DNA of 64,000 nucleotides, taken from Bryum argenteum (lineage: Eukaryota; Streptophyta; Bryopsida; Bryales; Bryaceae). A model generated the notes under the pieces. It searched no databases. It saw only the letters and a program-made list of their open reading frames with translations, and was not told the origin of the DNA. Below are positions 1-11,800 of this stretch, in pieces. The stretch covers positions 10,103,758 to 10,167,757 of the forward strand of contig CM073323.1 of assembly GCA_037043015.1 (NCBI GenBank), written 5' to 3'. Each line of letters starts with the position of its first letter. Positions within the stretch are counted from its first letter, which is position 1. Position numbers and translations under genes: made by a program.

Positions 1-322
1 AACTGCTAAAGAAAAAAATGCTCATTCCAGAGCTGCTTCCAGTTACACAATGAAATTTTCTTGCAAATTTCTCACTCTGTAATGAAATGGTAGGAGAGCA
101 ATTGAGCTTTAATTTCCAATGCAAGAGTGTCCAAGAAAGAACGTACACGGATCTGGAAGGCTTGCGGGTAAGAACTGCGCCATTGCCTTGAGAAGATTTC
201 TTCTGGCCAGTAGAGGGAGCAGTGGTAGTACCGGAACGGACACTCTTTTGCGACGACATCGAAGTACGCTTGGCAGTATCAGCCGCTCCACCTCCACCTT
301 CCGAACCAGCTCTGCTACTCAT
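1..322 (-). CDS. Partial gene, unrecognised; Ser/Gly/Thr-rich N-terminus
   Basis: I do not recognise this gene. From the ATG at 322 the minus strand stays open to the window edge. The first ~58 residues start MSSRAGSEGGGGAADTAKR and are rich in Ser, Gly, Thr and Lys, as in a disordered N-terminal tail. A good splice donor (GTACGT, starting at 146) follows codon 58, and a pyrimidine-rich stretch ending in CATTACAG lies near 78-70. The real exon 1 is therefore probably 147-322, with the rest of the reading frame being intron. A TATA box sits about 235 nt upstream of the ATG, at a plausible distance for a ~200-nt leader. The product continues outside the window, so function cannot be judged. The start is supported by composition and promoter spacing only. 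Confidence 0.45.
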   Translation of the reverse strand, partial: MSSRAGSEGGGGAADTAKRTSMSSQKSVRSGTTTAPSTGQKKSSQGNGAVLTRKPSRSVYVLSWTLLHWKLKLNCSPTISLQSEKFARKFHCVTGSSSGMSIFFFSS

Positions 323-555
323 CGTTTCAGTCTCCAGCTTTCCCTTTCTTTCCTTGCTAACCAGCTAAGACTCCAGCATCTAACGAACCCTACCAGCAGC
401 AGCAGCTGACCAATTACTCAACACAAAAACAATGCCCCGTCCTCCCTCGCACGTAATTCACTCCCTTTCCTTTCTTGGCTCCCACGCACAAGAAAGGACC
501 TCGAATTTGAAACCGATCCAAACGAAATTTTCCAAAGAAAAACGGCCTTCCGTAA

Positions 556-563
556 TTTATATA
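556..563 (-). promoter_or_regulatory. TATA box of the left-edge gene
   Basis: TATATAAA on the minus strand in a GC-richer patch (420-850), with the candidate ATG at 322. It would place transcription start near 530. The patch between 420 and 850 has open frames on the minus strand, but they look like promoter and leader. Confidence 0.4.
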
Positions 564-1777
564 CCGGGTTTAAACCTGCAACAACTACGATAGCAACTAT
601 GGGATGAGTCCCTGGGTAACCGGCAGTCGACCGGGCGCAACTGCCACCAAGAAAACGCGAGTCAGCAGCGAATTTTCCCGTGAATGGCTCGAATTGAAGA
701 AGAAAACGAGCGCGAGGAAATGACGAGGCTACAATTGCGTCGGCAAGAACGAGGCAATCGTTATTGGCGATTGACGCCGAAGAATCCGAATCTGCTTGCA
801 ATGGCACCCGGAGGAGAAGCACCAGGATACCTGCCTCAGCCTCGCGCACAATAGGGAACGTAATGGGAGCGTCGTTCCCTTGACGGTTGCGCCCATTTCA
901 AATCCTGTTCCCTGGACAGAGTGGATTACTTTATAATTGGAACTTTTGTACCGGTAATGCACATGCAGATACGTGAATGTGGAATTTTGGGTCTGTGGCG
1001 GTGGGTAGGAAGCAAATTCCATTTTGCTGAATGCCTCCAATGATCCAAAATGACTTTGATTATCCAAGACATGCAGGGATCTGCAGGGCACCCATTTCTT
1101 TAGGACCCAGATGTGAAGAATGATTCGCAGGACCACGAATGGAGTTGGAGTAACCAGCAAGTGGAACAAGGTCACTTATAAATGACATGTGGAGTAAATA
1201 TTCTTCAGGACCACCAGGACCGACTCAACACTGGGTACAGAATGTACTTAAGACATGCACAAGATTGAAAACGTGCACATAAGAATGAACTCTCATACAA
1301 CGTTAAAAGTAAAATGATTCGTTTACTAAGAATATGGTGGTCAATGAATCGATTCAAGACTACCAACTTAAGCGTTGGTAGGGGATGAGAACTTTGTGGA
1401 TGTTATACATCCAGAAGCTCAAAGGTGCACTGTGCTCATTATCAGGAATCCAGGAAAGCGACACTGATTTTGAGATATTCGTTGTCTTGTACTACATGAC
1501 AGCAGAAGGATGCACAAGCAGACGGAACTCATCAATGAGTGATGGGCGATAAGCTGTAAGAACATCATTTCGGAATAACATTTGAGGCGTTTCTGGCCTC
1601 AAGCATCGTCATGATAAGATAAGAATGACATAGGATTCCTTATATAAAAGGGAACATGTGTCTCGTGAGAGTAATAGTGGGATGATGAATGGAACTACGA
1701 AAAGTATTGAGAAAAAGCTAATCAAATGATCTACAAAAAGTATTTAAGAAGCTATTCAAATGGAACCCCGCTCATGC
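564..1777. other. Intergenic: promoter of left gene and 3' flank of PPR gene
   Basis: No coding region is supported. The stretch holds the upstream region of the left-edge gene and, towards 1777, the 3' untranslated and flanking DNA of the PPR gene. A plus-strand TATAAAA at 1640-1646 has no reading frame downstream of it. Confidence 0.5.
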
Positions 1778-3822
1778 TCACAGCAAGAGCATGTGCTCAA
1801 CATGCGGCTGATGAAGCCAATTGGAGAGGGGTTTACCATGACTAACAAAGCATCCCACATTGGAGTTTTCGACATAGAAGGGAGAGCCGAGGGCGTTCAA
1901 TAGATTCTGCACGGCTTGCCGAACTAACGAAGACCCAGTGACTCGACTGTGCTTACCCCATCCGGTGATGATCTCGATTCGCTCAGGAGCAACGCCGGTG
2001 TAAAGCATCGTTTGTCTGAAGCCAGAGAGAGTTCGAGAGAGCGCCACCAGTGCTGTCCCCATGGACATGACGTGCAGGTTGATGGAGTACTGATTCTTGC
2101 CCTTCTCCCTCACTGCTTGTGGGTACAAGTCGTGCTGCCGGCCCACTTCCCACACCAAACCTGCTTCAGGTCTCCTGCCGAGGTTGTGAAGAAACTCAAT
2201 CAACGAATCCGTAAAGCCTCGCTTACAATCGTGCTCTTCCCCATGTAACCCGTCAAAAAATTGCTGAACAATGTGTTTCAGCTCCTGGGGTGGAACTTCC
2301 CGGGATAATAATGTACACACAAAGCCGTAGACCGGATGCAAGGTGCTTGCCATGAGGCTGACTACTTGCTGGTGCTGTGCACTCGCCGTGCAGGAACTCA
2401 AAAGAATCGTCTGCGTCTGTAACGTTGGGATCAATCCCCATGCGTTCATGGTCTCCAGCACGCCTCGTGCCGACTCGAACTGATGCATCCGAAGATACGT
2501 TCCTAATAAAGAGTTGCTGGTTTGAACATTCGGTGTTAAACCTGAATCTAACATTCTCTGATACCAGTCCCGCGCCCGATCTGCATTCCCTGCCTTCCCC
2601 CACATGGCCACCATCACGCCGTAGATCGGCGCATCGGGTACAAATCCAGCTAGTTCCATTTCCTCGAACACGTTCTCCGCTTCTTCTATATGTCCCGTGT
2701 GACCTAAAACTTCCATCATTATACTGTATGTAACTATGTCGGGGTGAAACCCTGCTTCTTGCATGTCGTTGTATAGTTTCATCGCTGTAACGTGGTTCCC
2801 TGATTTCGCTTGCATGTCAATGATTATGTTGTACGTGACTAAGCTTGGTTGACATCCACGCTCCACCATCTCTTCGAACAGCTTCAGCGCTGCATTCACT
2901 TTTCCGGCTTTGCCTAGGCAATGGATTATGACACTGCGCAATAGAAGGGACGTGATCAGCTGTGAACGAAGAAGCAAAAATGAATGATTCCAAAAGTGAT
3001 GTGTTTCGTACCTGTAAGTGAAAGTGTCTGGTTGAAATCCGGCTTGCTGCATTTGCTGATACATTTCCATGGCAACGTCGTGGAAGCCAGCTTTGGAATG
3101 AAGATCTACAAGGGTGCAGTATGTGACACGATCAGGAGCACAACCTTCTTCCCGCATCTGATGAAAAATGCGCATTGCTTCACCCAAGTAATTGGCTCGA
3201 CCATAAGCATGAATAAGTCGATTGTAGGTGACAACGCAGGGCTCGCAGCCTTCTCTCCGCATCTCCTGAAGCAACTGAGTGCATGCATCGAAATTTCGGG
3301 CGCGGCCTAGGATGCCAATCATGGTGGTGTACGTGCACACATCATGCTTGTAGCCATCTTGCCCCCTCGCCCAGTCAAAGAACTTCAACGCCAAGCCTGA
3401 CTCTTTCTGATGCTTGAGAACTTCGTTGATGTGGAATGCACTGAGTGTCCTGTTCACATGAGATAGAGCCACCAATGTGTCTGGTCGCCAATTTAGCTGT
3501 CGCAAAATGTTGCACACGTGGTCTACGACCTCACCATTCGCAGCAGCCTTGTGCGACTGTCGCCGACTACCAGTAAAAGGTCGCCCGCCCCCGTTCCCGT
3601 TTCGTCCAGAGTTATAGCGCTCCTTGCTATTTGAGCGAGGTGCTGGCAACTCATCATCTGTGCCGACTGATAGATGCCTCGGCGAGGGAGAGCCATTGTG
3701 CTGTGTCCACGGCTGCACTGGGGAAGGAGGCGGAAAGGCTGACGACTTCGACTGAGCACCTGACCGTGGCTGCCAACCTGCTTTGAAACGACCAGCAGCT
3801 GCCTGATCAGTCGTCCCAGTCC

Positions 3823-3860
<38 letters not shown>

Positions 3861-4414
3861 GATGCACCTACAGGAACTGGTTTAGCTGCAGTGACCGCTC
3901 TCTCCGAAGTAACATCTCTAGTTTCTCTCTCAACTGCTGCAGATGAGTTGCTTCTCGACGATGAGTTCGTCGACTGCTGGCGCGGCAACCGGTAACTGTT
4001 ATTTCCCGCTCCGCGACCGCTTGTTACCACGTCCTCGTCAGTAGATAAGCTTGGAACGGCTGCAAAGCCGACTTTCGGTGTGACCTGGGGATCAATGGTG
4101 ACATGAGCTGCCGTTTTCCCAACATCGGAGACTTCCACACTGGTGTCCCTGACGTAGATTCCTGGAATGGAAACGTTGTGTAAGGGTGGCCTTCCCGCAG
4201 GAAACCCAGTCGGGTGAAGAGGAGAATGCCCCAACACCTCGTGCCCCACATGTGGTACATGAGGAGTTCTCTTGGCGTGCTCGTCTCGGTCATCTGCATT
4301 AGACAAGCCATGGGGGTTGCACGTGCCATCACCAGTGCGTGACCCCGCAGAAGTGCCAGCCAATATCCATGACCTTGCCTTGATGACAGGCAGTAACTGC
4401 TTCGCACGAAGCAT
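1778..4414 (-). CDS. P-class PPR protein with C-terminal SMR domain
   Basis: Organelle RNA-binding protein of the PPR-SMR type. The layout and C-terminus match, from memory, the Arabidopsis At1g18900/At1g74750 group. Residues 1-~290 are low-complexity, with a run of 12 Gln at ~186-197. From ~355 there are about ten 35-residue PPR motifs (for example TYTTMIGILGRARN and VTYNRLIHAYGRANY). The last ~105 residues form an SMR domain, from INLHVMSMG through ITGWGKHSR to the end. One 78-nt intron (3011-2934; donor CAG/GTACGA, acceptor TGCGCAG/TG) is a multiple of three and stop-free. Unspliced the frame is 878 residues; spliced it is 852 and restores a continuous repeat (TFTYSVIIHCLGKAG). An acceptor AG at 4420-4419 lies just before the ATG, supporting this start. 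Transit-peptide targeting to plastid or mitochondrion is likely from the family but was not shown here. Confidence 0.93.
2934..3011 (-). other. In-frame 78-nt intron of the PPR-SMR gene
   Basis: Reading through these bases adds 26 residues that break the PPR spacing (YETHHFWNHSF and onwards). Removing them joins AG with T to give Ser and a normal PPR motif. Donor GTACGA and acceptor GCGCAG are acceptable plant sites. Retention would not cause a frameshift or a stop. Confidence 0.85.
3824..3859 (-). repeat. CAG trinucleotide run (12 Gln codons)
   Basis: Twelve uninterrupted CAG codons in the disordered N-terminal part of the PPR-SMR protein, seen as CTG on the plus strand. It is likely to vary in length between strains. 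Confidence 0.9.
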
Positions 4415-5560
4415 TTGGCTGCAATTGTATCAACCACACAAAAAGTTCTCATTTGATGCTTCAACTCAGCCCACTTTCAAGACACAGAACCAAGTATAAA
4501 ACATTCCTCCTAGTCAAATATCAATTTTTCGATTTGTAAAATCTGCTCCTTCTACGTGAATCGGTTCTACTCCTAAACATAGGGAAGATATGAAAGCTGA
4601 TCATAGTGCAAATAAATTATGACAATGGAGCTATGGACTGATGCAAAGAAACACCCGATTAAATGCCAAACAGCAATCTTACCTGTCGACGAATCGAATT
4701 TATCTTGTAAAAGCTGAAATCTGAGAAGGACCTTCAGCTAAGTCATCCACGAACTGAAACACAACAAAAACCACAAACATTACAAAAAGAGTCATTCCTC
4801 GAGTTATCTTCATCAAGAAAACGAATGAGAGGATAACGTGTACACGTGCAGGGCTACTTACCTCGGATCAAGGAAGGAAGAAAGACAGGGTAGGGAGCTC
4901 AACCCTGCCCCTCCCCCCTGAACCCTGCATCTTAAAATGATCAACATCATCAGATTTCAAGTCCTGCCCTTACATACCACTAGAATACAAACCTCTCGAA
5001 GTTCTTAATAAACCGCGTCGACCAACAGATACTCGCTCGATCCTGTGATTGCTAACTGACCTTAAAGGGGGAGAAAGATTTTAAAAAACATTCCCGATTT
5101 CTAGCAGGAAAAAACTATGGCACAGCCACCAAATAAAAATATGAAAACAACAGTAAACCAAGTGCTAGAAGAACACCGCGCGCTCGAACCTCATAAATAA
5201 AAATTTAGAATTTTTTTAGATTAGGAACCTCCTTACACCATATCACAAAAATCCGCGCAAAAACCAAAACGATGACCGTGTGAAGCAAGTCGAGTGTGCT
5301 GAATTTTAAAGGTGAAGAGGAGGGCGAAGATTGCTGACCTTAAGAGCATGGCGGAGAGCGGCAGAGCGGCAAAGTCCATTCACGGGGATGAGAGAACGAA
5401 TTTCTTCGAGGGAATGAACTAGTAGAGCTGGGCCGCGGAGGCCGCCATGGCTTGCAAACAGGCGGAGAAAATACGAAATGTCAATGAATTCCAAGCGAGT
5501 GAGAAGCAATTCCATCATTGCGGCCTCGGAAGCTTAGGGTGGACGACGACGACGACAACA
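4415..5560 (-). other. PPR gene 5' leader with introns, and promoter
   Basis: Splice signals on the minus strand indicate a multi-exon untranslated leader. A donor CAG/GTAAG at 4682 and an acceptor TTTCAG ending at 4754 define a ~71-nt exon (4683-4753). A donor GAG/GTAAGT at 4861 marks the exon upstream of it, and a possible donor AAG/GTCAGC lies near 5340. The last acceptor is at 4420-4419, five bases before the start codon. A 70-codon upstream frame (5518-5306) could be an uORF in the first exon but has no other support. Transcription probably begins near 5500. Confidence 0.5.
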
Positions 5561-5951
5561 GGGATGAATGCGTTCTGTGGATGATATATCATTTTCTGTT
5601 CATCTGTTTGGAGCTGCGTATGGGCTCTTTCGGAATGTAGCGGTGGTGATTCGTCCACCAGTCTCCATCTCCGACACGATTCATAACTCCCTTTCCGGCG
5701 CGGTTATACGTCCTTCTTCTTGACTGGGATTTCTTCCCGTGGGCGGTCTTGGGGCTTGCCTTGGCAAGCAAGGCATATGTTACTGTACGGTAACTTACTA
5801 ACCCCTAAAGTCGACAGAGGACAGAATCTGTCCGTTTCGGCTTTGGTCAGATTTTTCATCGGAACAAAAATATGTTTAATGTAAAAATTGTTTAGTCTAG
5901 TTATGTTTGCTTTCAACAAAAATCTGTTTAGTGAGAAAATAGTCTAGTTGT
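5561..5951. other. Intergenic, nothing recognised
   Basis: No gene is supported. At 5798-5808 a CTAACCCCTAAA sequence resembles the end of the TTAA MITE family and may mark an older or alternative left boundary of the element that follows. Confidence 0.3.
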
Positions 5952-5955
5952 TTAA

Positions 5956-6751
5956 CCCCTAAATGGTATGACTCATTGGTAGAAAAAAGAAACGCATTCT
6001 TTTGAAAGTGAAAATGCTACCCAAATACTTACTGCAATCAAAAAATCACCAACTACAAAGATGTTTACCTTCATCTCAATAACACCCTTGATCAAAAAAA
6101 AATCTTGAGAAAAATTCTTTGTGCAAATAATGAAGTTGCAATGGTGAAGATTGCCAAAAATTCACAAAGTAAAATTAGTCCAAATCTCAACCCTTTACCC
6201 TCAAATCTATGCCTCATATTCATTACATCTTTGCTTTTGTCAAGGTTTTTACCACTAAAACTAGACTCTAATAGGAATACATCCCAAAAAAATAAAGTCA
6301 AAATCCAACGATGGATGTAGGAGATATAGCTCCTCAAAAATCATCCATTCTTCACTTTTTTTCATTGAAGAATCATCATTGTAAATCCAATACCAAACTT
6401 ATTTGGATCAAAAATCTTCCAACTAAGAAAATGTTAGCCTTCAACTTAAGATCATGTCTCCACAAAAAAAATTCCAAAAACATCTTTTTGATTTCTCATA
6501 ATTGTCTCATCATGGTAAAACATGCCCCATGTCTGAAAACTCAAAAATAAGAACTGTCTTCACCAAATTCATGCCATTTATTCATAGTTCATTGAACGAC
6601 TCTGCAATTAAATTCACCACTCAAGCTAGACTTGATTTGGGATCCAAATCAAGTGAATCCATCCTAATCGAACTCCTAATGAAGAAGTTATGGCTCTTCA
6701 AAGTTGTTGCAATCATTCAAAATGTCGTTCTCCGTCGGCCCAGTTAAGGGG
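5956..6751. mobile_element. TTAA-flanked MITE, copy 1 (degenerate)
   Basis: The left end reads TTAA/CCCCTAAATGG; the right end reads AGTTAAGGGG/TTAG, the inverse of the family end CCCYTAA with one decayed target base. Internal blocks match the copy at 17880-18849 in inverse orientation, for example the block around TCCAACGATGGATGTAGGAG (6304-6323) and ACGACATTTTG just inside one end. No transposase frame is present. The family looks piggyBac-like because of TTAA target sites and CCC-starting ends. Confidence 0.6.
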
Positions 6752-6755
6752 TTAG

Positions 6756-7104
6756 TGAGACAATGTTCTATATAATGAAGGTATGTTTAAGGGAAAACAA
6801 AAAATCATAAATTTTTCAATTAAATATGAGAATGGTTGTTGGACTAACTTTTAAATTAATTAAGAAGAAAAGTTTCAATGTATACAATAATATGATCAAT
6901 GAGATAATTGTCCTTTCAACAAAAGTTTGGTTTATTGTGCTTTATTACATGATAACCAAGTAATTGAATTGACTTGACCTAACAACTCTATACTTGATAG
7001 TTGAGAAATATGGGTTAATTCATGTCCAAAATCTACAAAATTAAAGTTAAATATGCATTCAATGTTGCATTTAATATAAGAATCGGTCAATGTTGAATTT
7101 CCAT
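6756..7104. other. AT-rich intergenic, nothing recognised
   Basis: No gene, repeat or regulatory element can be supported here. Confidence 0.4.
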
Positions 7105-8550
7105 ATTTTATGAGACAATAGTGATTTTAGAAGACAACGGTGTTGTCCCAACAATGTTGTCCACAACGATGATTTATGTGAGAGCGAGGTTTTATGGCAC
7201 AACGGTGTTTTATGTAATATTAGTGTTTTATGAGACAATGGTGATCTAAGTGATAAATGTGATTTATGAAACAAACATGTTTATGTGACAACTTGTTTCA
7301 TAGGTCAACAATGGTTTATGGAATAAATGTGGTTCATGGGCAACAATGTTTTGATTTATGAGATGTGTTTTAGGGACAAAATTATTTCATAAATCAGTTA
7401 TGGTCTATGGGATAAATGTAGTTTATGGGTCAACTGTGTTTTATAGGACAACGATGTCTTGTAAAACAATGATGATTTATGAGACAAACATGCTTTTTGA
7501 AACAACAATGTTTCATAGGTTAACATGGTTTATGGGCAACGGTGTCTTAGGGGATAACAATGTTATATAGGATAATGATAAATTATGGGGCAAATATGTT
7601 TTATAGGACAACAATGTCATAGCTAATTGTGGTTTCATGATAGTTGTATTTTATGGGACAACTGTAGTTATAGGCCAAATATATTCAATGAGACAACAAT
7701 GTTTCATGGAACAATTGTATTTTAAAAGGAGAAGGACATTTTACAAGGCAAATGTGTTTCATGAACTAAGTGTGTACAATAGGACATTCAACAGTATTTT
7801 ATATGACAATTGTGTTTTACGGAAATATGGTGTGGTAGGGGACAACGGTAATTTATAGGACAATGGTGATTGATAGGACATTCAACGGTGATTTATGGAC
7901 AACTTTGTCTTATAGATTTTGTGTGTATAGGTCATCTTTGTTTTATAAACCAACTACCTTTTATGAAAGAACTGTATTTAATAGGATATTCAATAGTATT
8001 TTATGTGACAAGTGTTTTATTTTGCAAAATGGTGTATTATGGAATAACGGTGATTTATGGGACAATTTTGTTTTATGGGTCACATATGGGTTACGGAACA
8101 AGTGTATTTTATGGGCCAACCGTATTTCATGGACAATAATGTTATATGAGAGAACTGCATTTTACGGGACAACGGTGGTTTATGGGACACCCGTGGTTTA
8201 TCGGCCAATTGTATTCCATGGGACAATGATAGTGTATGGGACAACCCTGTTTATTGGGACAACAAAGTTTCATAGGTGAATTGTACTTTATGGAACAACG
8301 TAATTTATGGGCTAATCATACTGAATTATACAATTCTAATGATCTATGAAACAATGGTGTTTTGTAGGATAATCATGGATTGTGAGAAAATTGTGGTTTT
8401 CGGTCCAATCGTATTCTATGGGAGAGAAACGTTTTATGAGACTATGTTGTTTTGTAAGTGATCCATATTCCATGGAACAACAATGTTTTATAGGCGATGT
8501 TGTTTTGTAGGACAACTATGATTTATAGAACAACCGTGTGGTTTAGATGA
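7105..8550 (+). repeat. Degenerate 18-bp tandem array (~80 units)
   Basis: About 1.4 kb is made of diverged copies of an 18-bp unit close to TTTATGGGACAACGGTGG. The unit is clearest at 8150-8300, where successive copies lie end to end with only point changes and 1-2 nt indels. Because 18 is six codons, plus-strand frames read as a repeated hexapeptide like VYGTTV, giving several false open frames of 60-138 codons. Indels shift the frame repeatedly, so I treat this as an old minisatellite, not a gene. Confidence 0.8.
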
Positions 8551-8859
8551 CAAATACATGCTTGATAAGATAAAAACTTAGTTGCAATATTGTAAGGTAA
8601 CTTCCGATGATACTTCAAGTCTATTATGTATTTCAATATGAGGTAATTCTTCCTAAATGTTCGATCAAAGAGAATAAAATGTATGAATCCTACATATAGC
8701 ACCTTTCTATGATACACTTGTGCAATTATTTCATTGTGAAGCATTAAGGCAATACTTTCCTCGTACAACATTCGTCAACTATTTTCTTTTACGAACATTT
8801 GCAAGTTAGTTTTGTTATTGATCATATGCAAAATAAAGTTCTCTGTTTAAATAAGGTTT
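8551..8859. other. AT-rich intergenic, nothing recognised
   Basis: No supported feature. Confidence 0.4.
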
Positions 8860-9240
8860 TTTGTTTAACGTTCCGTGAATATTTTCTTTGTTGAACGGTA
8901 CTACATGTAAGATTCCAATTTCATGTACAAGTCAAGTGCTAAATTCTACTTTTATAATCTTATCAAATTTGTCATGGAATAGAAAAGTTCACAATACATT
9001 CTTATGAATCATAGAATTTAGGTCTAGGATAGTTCTATGGGGTTAAAACAATTTGGTATCACATTGTTGAAGGTAAACAAGTAGCATCAAATGAAGAAGG
9101 TATACCGTCAAAATACAACTAAGCTATTGCACGATCGAACTCAATCAAAACCACAAAGCAATTGGTTTCGTCATGTAATTATAATATCAAAGATGGAGTC
9201 TTTTGAAGGTTGGGTTTGAACTTACCTAGTCCCGCGTAGT
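8860..9240. repeat. Dispersed repeat, copy also at 59830-60240
   Basis: Long stretches match 59830-60240 in the same orientation, including the blocks CTTTTATAATCTT, AATTTAGGTCTAG, GTAAACAAGTAGCA and the ATTCAATCAAAA region. A weaker third match is at 60290-60460. No coding potential; possibly remains of a retroelement. Confidence 0.65.
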
Positions 9241-9640
9241 CACCTTCTTACTTTTAAGAACATTACAAAGAACATAAATGAACACCTTTGAAAAACTAGC
9301 TTACGAGTTAAATCATCCAAAGACAGAAAGGTGAGATAGTTGTTGACATTGTTATCATTGTCATCGAGATTGTAATGCAAAGACTCTATGGCCTCAAGGA
9401 CTTGAAGCATTGGCTTCATGGGTTCCATGCTCCATTGGCTCTTTTGAAGGTTGGGTTTAAACTTACCTAGTCCCGCGAGAACTCCGAGTTGTAGAGGCAA
9501 CTACACAAGAAACAACGCGTCCAATTACCTTCTTCTTTTTGAGAACATTACAAAGAACATAAATGAACACCTTTAAAAAACTAGCTTACGAGTTGAATCA
9601 TCTAGAGACAGAAAAGTGAGATACTTGTTGACGGTACCCT
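9190..9640. repeat. Two tandem copies of a ~250-bp repeat; third piece at 10568-10745
   Basis: The block from TTTTGAAGGTTGGGTTT through AACTAGCTTACGAGTT and TTGTTGACATTG occurs at 9190-9345 and again at 9441-9635. The latter half recurs at 10568-10745 with the tail CCTCAAGGACTTGAAGCATT. On the minus strand the tail reads MEPMKPMLQVLEA, so it may be a fragment of a lost exon, but I do not recognise it. Confidence 0.6.
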
Positions 9641-10567
9641 TCGAATTGGAAACTAATCGTGCGCTTGCACCTTGGAATGAGACATTTACGTGGACGATTG
9701 GCCTTCTTATTGTAAGGTCTCGGTTTTCCAAGGGAAAGCCACTTTGCAATAGAACTCCATCTAGGAAGATGATGGTTGATGTTTGGATGGAAGGCTTTCT
9801 CGTAACTGTGGAAAGCCCTTCGAGTGGTTGGGCGTATACCACTACTCAAACAACTGGGAAAAAGACAATAAAATCCAAGTTCCCATTGACACCCTCAATC
9901 ACATCAAACTCACACTATCTAGTAGCTCGTACTAGTGTTTTGTGATATTGAGCTGATACGAGTGTAGCTTGCTGTCGAGTGCCACTGGTTGCTCATTTTA
10001 GTGTTGCTTGATGTGTTGCGAGGAATGTTGCCGATTGTTGATGTTTTCCTCTCATACTTGCCATCGTTGTTGTCGTTGAAGTTAATTTTTGTGGGCGTTG
10101 TTCAAGATCGTGTGGGTGTACCACAACTTTTGGATACATGTTTGAAGCATGTGTTCACAAATATGATAAGATTTAGAAAAGTTAAAATTCACATTCTATC
10201 CTCCCAAACATAAAGCTAGAACCAACTAGAATATATCCGCAAGTGACAAGAATTACATAAAAAAAGATGTCTGTGTATGATAAATATACCTTGTGGATAA
10301 TTCGGGTGTGAAGATCCTAAAGGAGTTTTTATGTCATCATCTTTTTCCAAAATTGGAGGGTACTTGTGTATAATGTTGTTTGGCAATATCAAACAAAGGA
10401 TTTAAAACTCCCAAAGGAACCATTCTTCCCGCTTTGAAAACTGGCACACTGAAACTGGTTCTAAAGACATTGTCCCTATCGAATTTTTTCGTGTGCCATG
10501 TGAAGACTTTATTTCACCAATGCGTGGATTGGTGATCATCAAACAAAAAGATTTGTTCCTAGTCAAC
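9641..10567. other. Intergenic, nothing recognised
   Basis: Open frames at 9616-9945 (+) and 9573-9849 (-) run into the flanking repeat and show no family I know. No splice structure or promoter can be supported. Confidence 0.35.
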
Positions 10568-10844
10568 CTTTGACATTACAAAGAACATAAATCAAAACAC
10601 CTTTGACAAACTAGCTTACCAGTAGAATCATCTTGAAAGGGAAAACTGAGATACTTGTTGACATTGTTATCATTGTTGTCAGGATTGTAATGCAAAGATC
10701 CCATGGCCTCAAGGACTTGAAGCATTGGCTTCATGGGCTCCATGCGGTGGGATTCATTTGGTTTCTACTTCTATTACCTCTCTACTTCTAGCTCTTTTAC
10801 TTGCACTTGTCTCCTAGGGATTGGAAGGAAGTGATTGTGGCGCC

Positions 10845-11068
10845 GTATTGGAGTTCCACCTTTTGTTCAAATTGTCAATTGTACATTGCACTTTCTATAT
10901 AAATATTTTGAGCGGCCTTACCGTCCGTCATAATTCTCAATTTAGTTAATATGACTCTATTGCAAGTACTATATTGTAACACCAAAATTTGTATTTATGT
11001 ATTTGAATAAAATTTTACTATATATTACCATAGTGTTTTTGTAATGTCACTCTTATTTACATGATATC

Positions 11069-11138
<70 letters not shown>

Positions 11139-11800
11139 ACATTACCGTAGTATTTTTTGTAATGTCACTCTTATCATATATATAATCTAAAATATGCTCT
11201 ATAATATGACCTCCAAATAGTGTAATGTCTTGTGGGTTTTGGACAGTCGTTTAGAAAGTTGAAGTATGTCATTTTAGTGAAATAGGACTATTTTAGCTTA
11301 ATTGGGGGTTTTATAGCAATACCAACACCTACTGCAAAGATAGTCCGTCAAGTTAGTATTTAATTGAAGTTATTATTTCTTTCTTCTTTGTGTTGTGAAA
11401 CTGAAGTATGTATTGAGGTTCTTTCATTCATAACTATTGCTAGAGCGGTAAAAAGATTTGACATGAGAGGCACTTCCACCTTTTTGTCGTGATTGTTGAT
11501 AGTACATTGCACTTCTCGTATACATGTTTTTATCGCTCAACCGACTGTCATAGTTCTCAATCACGTTAAAATGGCACTATTGCAAATGCCATTTTGTTAC
11601 GAGAACTTGTATGTGAGTACTTACACATGGTATACACTCTAATATCATATTTTTTCTATGAATATTGCTTTTATTTACGTTATAGCATTTGTACTCAATA
11701 TCATGACCTCCAAATTTTGTAATGTCATGTGGTTTTTGAACGACGGTTGAAAAAGTTGAGGCATGCCATTTCAACAAAATAACACCATTTTAACGGAACT
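10845..11800. repeat. AT-rich ~630-bp tandem duplication with TA microsatellite
   Basis: Bases 10845-11290 and 11475-11800 share blocks such as TACATTGCACTT, TCTCAATTTAGTTAA/TCTCAATCACGTTAA, ATGACCTCCAAAT and GGAAGTTGAAG-type ends. Related pieces lie at 12140-12240, 12345-12440 (inverse) and 56110-56280, so the unit is also dispersed. A pure TA run occupies 11071-11132. Confidence 0.6.

Noticed and set aside
418-1175. Minus-strand frames of 143 and 148 codons
   Set aside because: Overlap each other and a TATA box; composition of promoter DNA, no family resemblance.
1640-1646. TATAAAA on the plus strand
   Set aside because: No reading frame or RNA gene downstream; lies in the 3' flank of the PPR gene.
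7358-8461. Plus-strand frames of 60-138 codons with VYGTTV-like runs
   Set aside because: Products of the 18-bp tandem array with frequent frame changes; not a supported gene.
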